Part shown: positions 8,901 through 15,600 of the stretch, piece by piece | Position numbering within the stretch: position 1 is the stretch's first letter | How the letters are laid out: the number at the start of each line of letters is the position of its first letter | IMG/VR virus record: IMGVR_UViG_3300042374_000494 | Coordinates: 1-26,477 of that record | Source: a virus | Strand: one strand, 5' to 3' | DNA: 26,477 bases | Position numbers and translations under genes: made by a program | Notes under the pieces: generated by a model | What the model was told of the DNA's origin: nothing | What the model saw: only the letters and a program-made list of their open reading frames with translations | The model's database searches: none

Positions 8901-10580
8901 TTGTGCCCCAGAAGTTCCTGATGTACCATTTGAACCTGAAGAACCTTGTGCTCCAGAAGTTCCAGAAGTTCCTGATGTACCATTTGTACCAGAAGAACCT
9001 TGTGCTCCAGAAGTTCCTGATGTGCCTCTAGTTCCAGAAGTTCCCGATGAACCACCAGTACCACTTACTCCACTCGTCCCACTACTTCCAGAAGTTCCTG
9101 ATGTGCCACTACTTCCAGAAGTTCCTGATGAACCCGATGTGCCAGAAGTTCCCGATGAACCACTTCCTCCGCCAGCTCCAGTTATACCAGAAGTTCCTGA
9201 TGTACCACTTGTGCCAGAAGTTCCCGATGTGCCACGAGTTCCAGAAGTTCCTGATGTACCGCTTGTACCTGAACTACCACCAGCACCACCAATACCGCTT
9301 GTACCAGAAGTTCCTGATGTGCCGCTTGTACCAGAAGTTCCTGATGAACCACTTACTCCGGAACTACCACTACTACCACCAGCACCACTTACTCCAGAAG
9401 TTCCTGATGTTCCAGAAGTTCCACTACTACCATTTGAACCCGATGTGCCAGAAGTTCCCGATGAACCACTTGCTCCACTTGTACCACTACTTCCACTAAT
9501 TCCACTTGTACCAGCTGAACCAGTAGAACCTGAAGTTCCAGCCGAACCAGAAGTTCCTGATGTACCTCCACTACCAGAAGTTCCTGATGTGCCAGAAGTT
9601 CCCGATGTACCACGAGTTCCAGAAGTTCCTGATGAACCTGATGTGCCAGAAGTTCCAGCCGAACCAGATGTTCCTGATGAACCAGAAGTTCCCGATGTGC
9701 CAGAAGTACCACTACTTCCACTTGTCCCACTACTTCCAGAAGTTCCTGATGAACCAGACGTTCCTGATGAACCTGATGTCCCACTACTTCCAGAAGTTCC
9801 TGATGAACCACTTGTACCACTACTTCCACTTGTGCCGCTTGTACCGCTTGTGCCAGACGTTCCTGATGTGCCGCTTGTACCTGATGTACCAGACGTTCCA
9901 GAAGTTGCTGCTGCAAATCTTCTACTAATTCTTCCTGTTGTTGTATTAAGAACTAATACTTCGTTTGTTGTATTATCAGTTGGTATTGTATCGCCAGTAA
10001 CAAACATTGAACCACTAACTGATAAACTACCAGTTATTTGTTGGGTATCGTTTGATGCATCACCAAATTTGTTACTTCCACTTGCGTAGATTATAGAAGA
10101 TGAGATGTATGTTGCAAATAATTCCGTTGTATTTATTTTTCCAGCTACATTTAAATCTCCTTTGAATATACCACTACCAGTTACAATTAAAAAATCATTA
10201 ATCGTAACTCCTGTATTAATTCTTACTCCTTGATTTGGAGATATTTGTGCAGTTACAGATCCTGATTTTATTCTATTAATATCACCAATTGAATCTGCTG
10301 ATATATTAAATAATCCACTACCATCTCCTCTAAATAATGATGCCGTTACAAATGATGAAACACTAAGTGAACCAGTTATTTGAGTATCCGATTTTAATTT
10401 CAACGGATTACTTCCAAATGAATCTATTTCATCCGTTTGTATTTTGGAAGCACTAAAATTTCCAACCACATCTACCGATTGTGATGAAAAACTAGCTATT
10501 CTACTTCCACTTACAAATAAAGAAATTGTATCTTTATTTTGTTGATTTAAACCATTAGGATTGTTACCCAAATACTCCAT
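2934..10580 (-). CDS. Giant tail fibre (2548 aa): collagen-like stalk, 11 FYDS modules, S74 self-cleaving chaperone
   Basis: A receptor-binding fibre predicted to trimerise. Residues 1-224 hold beta modules shared with the other giant fibre: GDGSGLFNI, the SGSVTAQISPNQG motif, and SSIIYASGSNKFGD near 161-175. Residues 225-729 are uninterrupted Gly-X-Y, mainly GTS and GSS triplets, with six Arg and no acidic residues. A connector (LTGTTDNGVITL, INTTTLNIGDNIITL, NVRTSDSPSFN) typical of marine T4-like fibres follows. From about residue 1030 to 2385 there are eleven copies of a module marked by RAPIFYDSDNTAYY-type sequence. The C-terminus is a Peptidase_S74 intramolecular chaperone. Its SDERLK motif places the catalytic Ser at 2420 and Lys at 2425, so cleavage would release the last ~129 residues, which end in a coiled coil. 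It starts at ATG 10580, 11 bases after the 110-aa gene. It is likely a long distal fibre; the receptor is unknown. Confidence 0.92.
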   Translation of the reverse strand: MEYLGNNPNGLNQQNKDTISLFVSGSRIASFSSQSVDVVGNFSASKIQTDEIDSFGSNPLKLKSDTQITGSLSVSSFVTASLFRGDGSGLFNISADSIGDINRIKSGSVTAQISPNQGVRINTGVTINDFLIVTGSGIFKGDLNVAGKINTTELFATYISSSIIYASGSNKFGDASNDTQQITGSLSVSGSMFVTGDTIPTDNTTNEVLVLNTTTGRISRRFAAATSGTSGTSGTSGTSGTSGTSGTSGTSGSSGTSGSSGTSGSSGTSGSSGTSGSSGTSGSSGTSGSSGTSGTSGTSGSSGTSGSAGTSGTSGSSGTSGTRGTSGTSGTSGTSGSGGTSGTSGSAGTSGSTGSAGTSGISGSSGTSGASGSSGTSGTSGSNGSSGTSGTSGTSGVSGAGGSSGSSGVSGSSGTSGTSGTSGTSGTSGIGGAGGSSGTSGTSGTSGTRGTSGTSGTSGTSGTSGITGAGGGSGSSGTSGTSGSSGTSGSSGTSGTSGSSGTSGVSGTGGSSGTSGTRGTSGTSGAQGSSGTNGTSGTSGTSGAQGSSGSNGTSGTSGAQGSSGSNGTSGTSGTSGVSGSAGSSGTSGTSGISGSSGTSGISGSSGTSGTSGTSGISGSAGSSGTSGTSGTRGTSGTSGTSGVNGSSGTSGTSGTSGASGSSGTSGTSGTRGTSGTSGSSGTSGTSGSGGTSGTSGTSGTFGSGGTSGTSGTSGTSGTSGTRGTSGTSGLLSLTGTTDNGVITLNGTAPNATVEANLRFDGTTLAVTGNATISGDLTVSGTTTYINTTTLNIGDNIITLNADIGASTAPTENAGIEVKRGNASTVSFYWNESTDRWYADNTLEVGGNVVLSGTIDTGQGATEVYLMNQNVRTSDSPSFNRITSTVATGTSPLAVTSTTVVTNLNADLWDGYQFSDYLNQAVRTSDSPSFNKIRLTAAGNSSGGNILMGPAGEGSNKFSTLTGTHYNATSQAQGTTIIGAYNSAAANQIYIGGNIYEANPATQIDFYTHNAITHATGGSLRMNINSSGNITANVDFRAPIFYDSDNTAYFINGAGNSNLNTLQAYSYQGNSNVAGTGNASYHPSGIYSTGTNWLYGTMYLNGNSINDVSYIGMIGGNNTPINITGAAHKYLTINPGNGYEAMVRYIGGSGSSWYVGKRTSSQLVGTESFHFYSEAAGRTVAGIDTSGNMFSDGSMRSPIFYDQDNTAFFLNPATTATSLRVAGGIKQDNLVGRPYAVWGATGATGAVVIKFPGGTGNYGMIHAVIDIYEYNGNAASTVRVGGHNWNGAWYNINAEVIGQTDKPVRVGVKDGRYCIVIGNGSSSWSYGQVVLRKIQNGSYYSGIMDVAEGYSVAIESDSYSNISGDLRNLRTPVSFYAGTNVQAGSAMYSPIYYDSNNSAYYVDGDNQSRLLALKVGNSGNFNGGNTYALQLSHNNRYLIGLSNTAYSNSYYPWLVNDGWNGYEALIFHFNGIGDRFYFNRAGQMQADGDMRAPIFYDSNNTGYYTDPASTSNLLGLNVNSTLNMYARSYYTNYLVSRDRGGLMGDYNSTGTADKVIWTIGESWPLGNMYGLAYEYGSGYDHHLALRNNGTTYSRFGFSGGMVITGTGTATSDWRAPVFYDSADTTFRLDLNSSSRLRNLYVGDGGSDWSDPGGWGTQLHVSNGPHSIIRVYARSEGIETGMFSHVGGLSVVGSFTNHDLRITRGGSYRMYFYSGYTYSEGYLQAASSMRAPIFYDSDNTEYYTDLNGGSYVRGRFEVAGGHGNSTIRLTARGNEMGTGTPSYLQMWVSEPGVTWNDGGFGFNVQNDGGGPGGFSRINGGQGQAYMRFNTGGNTYFYNTNTSGTRYSTMEWYSNGTVYANDYLTGGNSLRAPIFYDSNDTSYYVNPNGTARLNYVVANGGIRVDANEHIYLDYNYGQTIFGVYTSVRFQGIFSMGTPWRMPVDGTSLGNLYGLSWSHPNAGGQASYLNTHGLLVVENGTTNAAIASVIWARADMRSPIFYDHDTGWYLDANGTSNLNRFTNRTHAAMNRGHHWITPRFDYTGDTNYWTGTFGWGTSAGNWDNAWKAGFAGWDIWGGGTGHPQGGGYIHAQGIVSGQHYATSDGGAAYGWMMVGAGDATANRYWARGKWGGGVSGWKEFAMYGGGGSGDLRANVFYDSDDTGYYADFNSTSNSCIRQRGGTLHGPNPTWGAYLYVGSNGRPDGTASVVTTNGNLHLDCQNGYETYINHYSGNRTYLYEIRTNFIYDRDNTGYYLDINGGNRLNEIYIDQGYNYGWWRNYGCTGLYNQSYGRGIWAAECGGNPYGNYTTYDGGRNGWQGWGIGSRYTFMSTMGDNVGVHDSARGWVWLMSGAILYLYYAGSDRMSMQPYGVYVYNDIRSPIFYDHDTGYYGDFNSTSRFNYIINNNIYCYDWIFAQGNIIAYYSDERLKTKIGNIENPLEKISKLNGFYYVNNELAHSVGYTDTKVQLGLSAQEVQSILPEIVHLAPFDTDIDSETKEIKGSKSGENYLTIDYDKLVPLLVEAIKEQQTIIEKQNNEISEIKEMLKTLFDRK
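3430..7485 (-). repeat. Array of 11 FYDS modules in the 2548-aa fibre
   Basis: Eleven protein-level repeats with core [MLDW]R[AST]P[IV]FYD[SHQR][DN][ND]T, then an aromatic pair and a short SxLN-type strand. Cores lie near residues 1033, 1193, 1385, 1488, 1615, 1726, 1865, 1990, 2145, 2233 and 2372. Copies 8 and 11 read FYDHDTG and lack one residue compared with the rest. The sequence between cores (about 90-190 residues) is diverse, rich in Gly, Asn, Tyr and Trp, and differs from copy to copy. The conserved core with a variable filling suggests a repeated trimeric knob or blade. Confidence 0.85.
8394..9906 (-). repeat. Collagen-like Gly-X-Y stalk of the 2548-aa fibre (DNA repeat)
   Basis: About 505 residues (225-729) of Gly-X-Y triplets, mostly GTSGTS. 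At DNA level the commonest unit is 18 bases, GGN ACA TCA GGA ACT TCT, so adjacent triplets use different synonymous Thr and Ser codons. Minor variants are AQGSSG, SGSAGSSG, GAGG and six GTRGTSG. No Pro, Asp or Glu is seen. The repeat also opens a long false reading frame on the plus strand. Confidence 0.9.
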
Positions 10581-10591
10581 TATCTAAAACT

Positions 10592-10924
10592 TTATGTTAT
10601 TTCTAAAACCGAAACAATTACATCTGCTGAATTTGCTAACGATGATGTCACCGAAATAAAATCAGTTGCTTCTAATACAACTTTTTGCTCACCACCTACT
10701 AATACAGTAGAGCTGCCTGGCATAATTAATGCATCTTTAACAACATATACAGTTTTATTTCCGGATGCATCTCTCATCATCACACTTACTGATATATTAT
10801 TTGAATTTACATTTGCCACATTCACACCAATCACGGTTGTAGATGAACCAGCGGGAGTTTCGTAAACTTTAACCCCAGTTGTTCCTATTGAACCAGTTAT
10901 ACTATTTTTAAATGTATTTGCCAT
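10592..10924 (-). CDS. Small beta-domain structural protein (110 aa)
   Basis: A complete 110-residue frame starting MANTFKNSITGSIGTTG. Its key segments are YETPAGSSTTVIGVNVANV (residues 21-39), then strands around VMMRDASGNKTVYVVKDA, and GGEQKVVLEATDFISV near 77-92. The pattern is all-beta, without signal peptide or membrane segment. Similar short proteins (TPA..TTVIGL..AN, GGDQKVVLE.TD.I.V) are common beside structural genes of T4-like marine phages; I know of no established function. The 305-residue protein in this window has the same N-terminal and C-terminal halves separated by a large insert, so the two are probably homologous. The leader before ATG is 19-nt identical, including ATGGC, to that of the 305-residue gene. 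It lies 12 bases after the 92-aa gene and 11 bases before the fibre. A virion or fibre-attachment role is likely. Confidence 0.8.
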   Translation of the reverse strand: MANTFKNSITGSIGTTGVKVYETPAGSSTTVIGVNVANVNSNNISVSVMMRDASGNKTVYVVKDALIMPGSSTVLVGGEQKVVLEATDFISVTSSLANSADVIVSVLEIT

Positions 10925-10936
10925 TTCTTTTTATTT
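10925..10936 (-). promoter_or_regulatory. A-rich translation leader of the 110-aa gene
   Basis: The coding strand reads AAAAATAAAAAGAA immediately before ATGGC, with the leader starting at the upstream stop codon. No GGAGG is present. The same 19 bases including ATGGC precede the 305-residue gene. A-rich leaders of this kind fit hosts with weak Shine-Dalgarno use, such as Bacteroidetes. Confidence 0.45.
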
Positions 10937-11215
10937 TTATCCTAATGCTATTGCAAAAGCTATTGCTGAATCTAATACGTTTACACCATCAACTAAATAT
11001 CCGCCAGCTGTTAAATTCATAGAACCTGTCATACTAACCGAACCACTAATAGATAATTTATTAGTAACATCCAAATTGGCAAATGCCGCCTGTTGTACAT
11101 CAATTGTACCTTTGAATGAACCAGTTAATGAACCTGTGAATGAGCCACTTAAATTTGCGTAAGCAGATGAGGCTTGGGTAATTGAGCCAGAAAATATAGG
11201 ACTGTGTATAATCAT
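10937..11215 (-). CDS. Fibre-module mini-protein (92 aa)
   Basis: A complete 92-residue frame. Its repeats GSFTGSLTGSFKGTI and LSISGSVSMTGSMNLT match the short beta modules of the two giant fibres in this window ([16 protein letters not shown]). The C-terminus, VDGVNVLDSAIAFAIALG, is a hydrophobic helix-like end. It may be a small partner of the fibres, for instance a cap or attachment piece, or a remnant of a once longer fibre gene; the sequence does not decide. The start is ATG 11215, directly behind an AT-rich inverted repeat built from two TATAAATA elements. The next gene follows 12 bases after its stop. No homologue with known function is recalled. Confidence 0.7.
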   Translation of the reverse strand: MIIHSPIFSGSITQASSAYANLSGSFTGSLTGSFKGTIDVQQAAFANLDVTNKLSISGSVSMTGSMNLTAGGYLVDGVNVLDSAIAFAIALG

Positions 11216-11216
11216 T

Positions 11217-11252
11217 TATATTTATATACTTTTGTTATAGGTATAAATATAA
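11217..11252 (-). promoter_or_regulatory. Inverted pair of TATAAATA elements upstream of the 92-aa gene
   Basis: On the plus strand TATTTATA lies at 11219-11226 and TATAAATA at 11242-11249. The flanks extend the match to arms of about 12-14 bases with a 2-base bulge, around an 11-base centre. The copy at 11219-11226 reads TATAAATA on the coding strand, only 3 bases before the ATG. It could be a promoter pair, a hairpin in the mRNA leader, or a processing site. Confidence 0.4.
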
Positions 11253-11264
11253 GTAATTTTCCTT

Positions 11265-11708
11265 TTAAGGTTTCACCGGCCAAGTTATACTAAATGGATT
11301 AGTTTGAGATGTAATATCTCTTAAAGATTGTCTGTAATCAGACCAAATTGCTTTTGTTTCGGATGGAATATCTCCCAATTGTGTCCAATCACATTCAGAT
11401 AATAATTCATTTCGAGTTTCTCTAACAATAAACCATTGATTTTCCAATCTATAATCTATTTCACTTTGAGATGCATCAGCTTGAATCCAATTTTGATAAT
11501 ATACACCATCGGTTAAAACAGGAGTTCCTTCGGTAATATTTTTTGTGTAATCGTTTGGCATCGGAGTTGGAGTAACAACATACATATCCCACTCATTCAA
11601 AGCTTCATCAGATAATTCGGCAGGTAAACTTACATTTGGATAAGCTGCTCTTAATTCAGAAATACTATATGGATAGTTTATTGTTTCATCTATAATTCGT
11701 AAATACAT
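11265..11708 (-). CDS. Tail assembly chaperone-like protein (Phage_tail_APC type, 147 aa)
   Basis: A 147-residue protein with the signature of the Phage_tail_APC family at residues 96-132: RETRNELLSECDWTQL, then WSDYRQSLRDI. Members of this family sit next to tail fibre genes and are thought to help fibre or tail assembly. The N-terminal part (SISELRAAYPNVSLPAEL, residues 15-32) is also typical of T4-like phage proteins in such loci. It starts at ATG 11708, one base after the stop of the PKD/leucine-rich-repeat gene, so the two are surely co-transcribed and probably translationally coupled. A 49-base gap with AT-rich elements follows its stop codon. It likely acts in the host cytoplasm during assembly; its client is not shown by the sequence, but the neighbouring giant fibres or the PKD protein are candidates. 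Confidence 0.82.
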   Translation of the reverse strand: MYLRIIDETINYPYSISELRAAYPNVSLPAELSDEALNEWDMYVVTPTPMPNDYTKNITEGTPVLTDGVYYQNWIQADASQSEIDYRLENQWFIVRETRNELLSECDWTQLGDIPSETKAIWSDYRQSLRDITSQTNPFSITWPVKP

Positions 11709-11709
11709 A

Positions 11710-12615
11710 TTATTTGAAATTTAAAGGTATTGATGCAAAATTTGATAAACCAGTACAATTATTAAATGCATCAGTTCCAGCTGGCGTTGGAATTCTATTC
11801 CATAGTTCAGGTGCAGTTCCAGTCAATGCATTTGTAGTTGAACTCATATTATATAAGTTAGTAAATGTTGTTACATTCGTATTATTTGTAAATTGTAACA
11901 CATTTGTTAATGCTCTACAATTTCTAAATGTACCAGAAAAAGTTGTTACGCTTGTGTTTAAATCAAATAATGTAGATGGTACAGATGTTAAGCCAGAACA
12001 CGCAAAGAAACAAGATGCAAAAGATGTTACTAATGGAACATTATCAAATAATCCAGTTGGTACTGTTGTTATTGTTGGTATTGATGAAAATGCACTATTG
12101 AATGATGTTGCATTTGGAGAAAAATCAAAAATATCAGCTGGTATTGCCGTTATTCTAGTACCATTCATAAAGTTTGTAAAATTAAGTACTTCTGCTAAAC
12201 CAGTGTATCCACCAACTCCACTCAAAGATGCACTACCAGGTATTGCTGTTAAATTTAAACACCCATAAAAGTTTATAGTTCTTAAACCAACAATTCCCCA
12301 TTGAACTAATTCAGTAATAAGAGTTCTAATAGATGCATTATTGTTTACAGCAAATCCAGGCATAAATCCACTTATAGTAATTGTATAAGTTCCAGCATTT
12401 ACATACGTGTGTGTTCTATTTATAGAATTACTTGCAGTTATTAAAGGTGAATTGGCAGAACCATCTCCCCAACTTATTATTAAACTAGGAGTAAGTCCAC
12501 CATAATCAACCAATGGAGTTGTAAATACAGTATTAGAAGTAGTTGTTGTTACTTTAAATACAAATGGATATGCCTCCGAACCTTCTTGTGATACTAATCT
12601 TCTAAATATTCCCAT
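11710..12615 (-). CDS. PKD domain plus BspA-like leucine-rich-repeat protein (301 aa)
   Basis: A complete 301-residue protein without signal peptide. Residues ~15-85 form a PKD-like beta sandwich: SWGDGS at 48-53 and HTYVNAGTYTITISG at 69-83 are its hallmark strands. Residues ~98-295 are imperfect repeats of about 22-26 residues (AIPADIFDFSPNATSFNSAF, VPTGLFDNVPLVTSFASCF, VPSTLFDLNTSVTTFSGTF). They match the BspA / DUF285 surface-protein repeat, a leucine-rich-repeat type used in adhesion. I infer a virion-displayed adhesin or fibre tip. It lies 16 bases after the 3491-residue fibre and one base before the APC chaperone. No protease or transmembrane motif is seen. It could instead be an accessory baseplate spike; the domain assignment is firmer than the role. 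Confidence 0.78.
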   Translation of the reverse strand: MGIFRRLVSQEGSEAYPFVFKVTTTTSNTVFTTPLVDYGGLTPSLIISWGDGSANSPLITASNSINRTHTYVNAGTYTITISGFMPGFAVNNNASIRTLITELVQWGIVGLRTINFYGCLNLTAIPGSASLSGVGGYTGLAEVLNFTNFMNGTRITAIPADIFDFSPNATSFNSAFSSIPTITTVPTGLFDNVPLVTSFASCFFACSGLTSVPSTLFDLNTSVTTFSGTFRNCRALTNVLQFTNNTNVTTFTNLYNMSSTTNALTGTAPELWNRIPTPAGTDAFNNCTGLSNFASIPLNFK

Positions 12616-12631
12616 AACTTTAAATATAATA

Positions 12632-15600
12632 TTAACTTAAATTTTTACCGGCTACAAATCCATAATATGTAGTACCACCATTAAATGTGTAGAATACTAA
12701 TACATCAACACCAGACGATGTTAGAATTGGTGCACTTCCACCAGCCCAATCAATACTAGCAGGCCATGTAATTGAATATGCCCCAGCATTTACAACTACT
12801 AAAGTAAATCCAAATGCGTTTGATGCAGGTGGGTTAGTAAACGTTATTGTTGATGTACCATTAAATTGTCTTCTAAAGTTGTTTGCTGTTGATAAATCTA
12901 AAGTTACACTACCACCAGTTGATAAATCAGAATAAGTTTCTCTGAATGTTGTTGATGCAATATAATTTGTTGAACTTATATATCCACTAGCTCCTATATT
13001 TCCAGTTAAGCTTATTGTAGTACCATCAAATGTTAAATTAGGTTCGGCCTGAACGCCTATTGGTGAATCTATATATGTAAGTACTGCATTATTAGTTGTA
13101 CCTGTTATTTGCAATCCAGATGTACCAGAAGTTCCGGAACTGAATCCTACTGCCGATGTACCACTACTACCACTTATTCCAGAAGTTCCAGAAGTAAATC
13201 CAGGTGCATTTGTTCCAGAAGTTCCAGAAGAACCAGCTGCTCCAGTAGAACCATTAGCTCCACTAGTACCACTACTTCCAAAGAATGTACCATCCAATCC
13301 AGAAGTTCCTGATGTCCCAGACGTTCCAGAAGTAGATGTTAAGCCGGATGTACCAGCCGAACCACTTGTACCAGAAGTACCACTACTACCAAAGAATGTT
13401 CCATCAAATCCAGATGTACCACTAGTTCCAGAAGTTCCGTTTGACCCACTTATACCGCTTGTGCCAGAAGTTCCTGATGTTCCACTCGTACCACTACTTC
13501 CAAATAAAGTTCCATCTAAACCAGAAGTTCCCGATGTACCAGAAGTTCCTGATGAACCACTTACTCCAGAAGTTCCTGAAGTTCCTGATGTACCAGAAGT
13601 TCCACTGCTACCAAAGAATGTTCCATCGAATCCAGAAGTTCCTGATGTACCAGACGTTCCTGATGAACCACTTACTCCACTTGTGCCAGAAGTACCGCTT
13701 GTTCCCGATGTACCACTACTACCAAAGAATGTACCATCAAATCCAGATGTACCGCTTGTACCGCTTGTACCAGAAGTTCCATTAGTTCCGTTTTCTCCAC
13801 TTGTGCCAGAAGTTCCCGAAGTACCAGATGTACCTGATGAACCGAAGAATGTACCATCCAATCCGCTTGTACCAGAAGTTCCGCTTGTACCAGAAGTTCC
13901 GCTTTCTCCAGATGTGCCAGACGTTCCTGATATTCCAGAAGTTCCACTACTTCCAAACATTGTACCATCCAAACCAGAAGTTCCAGATGTTCCATCCGTG
14001 CCACTTATACCACTTGTACCGCTTGTACCATTTTCACCAGAAGTTCCAGAAGTTCCAGAAGTTCCCGATGAACCAAAGAATGTACCATCTTGTCCAGAAG
14101 TTCCCGATGTACCGCTTGTACCAGAAGTTCCTGAAGTACCGGATGTTCCTGATGTGCCACTTTCTCCGCTTGTACCAGATGAACCAAAGAATGTTCCATC
14201 TAAACCGCTTGTACCAGAAGTTCCATCTGTACCGCTGATTCCACTTGTACCATTTGTACCATTCTCTCCAGAAGTTCCTGATGAACCACTTGCTCCAGAA
14301 GTTCCTGATGACCCAAAGAATGTTCCATCTAAACCACTTGTACCAGAAGTTCCCGATGTACCATCACTTCCGTTTATACCACTTGTGCCAGATGTTCCCG
14401 ATGTACCACTACTTCCACTAGCTCCAGAAGTTCCTGATGAACCGAAGAATGTACCATCTTGTCCAGAAGTTCCTGATGTGCCATCTATTCCAGATGTACC
14501 ATCACTTCCGTTTACACCACTCGTACCAGAAGTACCACTACTTCCACTTTCTCCAGAAGTTCCTGATGAGCCAAAATATGTTCCGTCTAAACCAGATGTG
14601 CCAGATGTTCCCGATGTACCACTTACTCCAGAAGTTCCTGATGTACCATCACTTCCAGAAGTTCCTGATGTGCCATCACTACCAGAAGTTCCCGATGTGC
14701 CAGAAGTTCCTTCAGAACCATTTGTACCTGAAGTTCCTGATGTGCCACTTGTACCATTACTTCCCGATGTACCACTTGTACCATCACTTCCAGAAGTTCC
14801 CGATGTGCCATCTATACCAGATGTACCCGAAGTTCCTTCAGAACCATTTGTACCAGAAGTTCCAGCCGAACCATTTGTGCCAGAAGTTCCTGAAGTTCCA
14901 GATGTACCATCTGAACCACTTGTACCGCTTGTGCCAGATGTGCCCGAAGTTCCATCACTACCACTTATACCAGAAGTTCCTGATGTGCCAGAAGTTCCCG
15001 ATGTACCATCTAATCCACTTGTTCCAGAAGTTCCTGATGTGCCACTTGTCCCAGAAGTTCCTTCAGAACCATTAGTACCACTAGTGCCGCTTGTGCCACT
15101 ACTACCACTTGTACCACTACTACCACTTGTACCTTCGGTTCCCGATGTACCAGAAGTTCCTGATGTGCCAGAAGTTCCTGATGTGCCACTACTACCACTC
15201 GTACCGCTTGTACCAGAAGTTCCCGATGAACCTTCACTACCAGAAGTTCCCGATGTGCCAGAAGTTCCTGATGTTCCAGAAGTTCCGCTTGTGCCACTAC
15301 TTCCAGATGTACCATCACTACCTGATGTTCCCGATGTGCCAGAAGTTCCAGATGAACCAGAAGTTCCTGATGAACCAGTTGAGCCTGAAGTGCCAGAAGT
15401 TCCTGAAGAACCTGAAGTACCACTACTTCCAGCTTCACCATCCGAACCACTTGTACCAGAAGTTCCTGATGAACCAGTTGAGCCTGAAGTGCCAGAAGTT
15501 CCTGAAGAACCTGAAGTACCAGAAGTTCCTGATGTACCAGCCGAACCAGATTCACCAGCAGTACCCGAAGTGCCCGCAGTTCCACTACTACCAGACGTAC

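Noticed and set aside
8394-9906. Short repeated DNA units resembling a CRISPR array
   Set aside because: Units are in-frame 18-base coding repeats without fixed-length unique spacers, and they lie inside a long fibre gene.
8110-10089. Open plus-strand frame of 659 codons rich in Val-Pro-Glu/Asp
   Set aside because: It is the antisense shadow of the Gly-X-Y repeat: the complement of GGN ACA TCA GGA ACT TCT reads PEVPDV in one frame. The opposite strand has clear fibre domains continuing on both sides of the repeat.
11714-12268. Plus-strand frame of 184 codons opposite the PKD/leucine-rich-repeat gene
   Set aside because: No known motif; the minus strand carries PKD and DUF285 repeats with tight operon spacing, so this is a shadow.
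2934-12615. Possible diversity-generating retroelement acting on fibre or leucine-rich-repeat genes
   Set aside because: No reverse transcriptase gene and no template/variable repeat pair is visible in the window; module diversity alone is not evidence.
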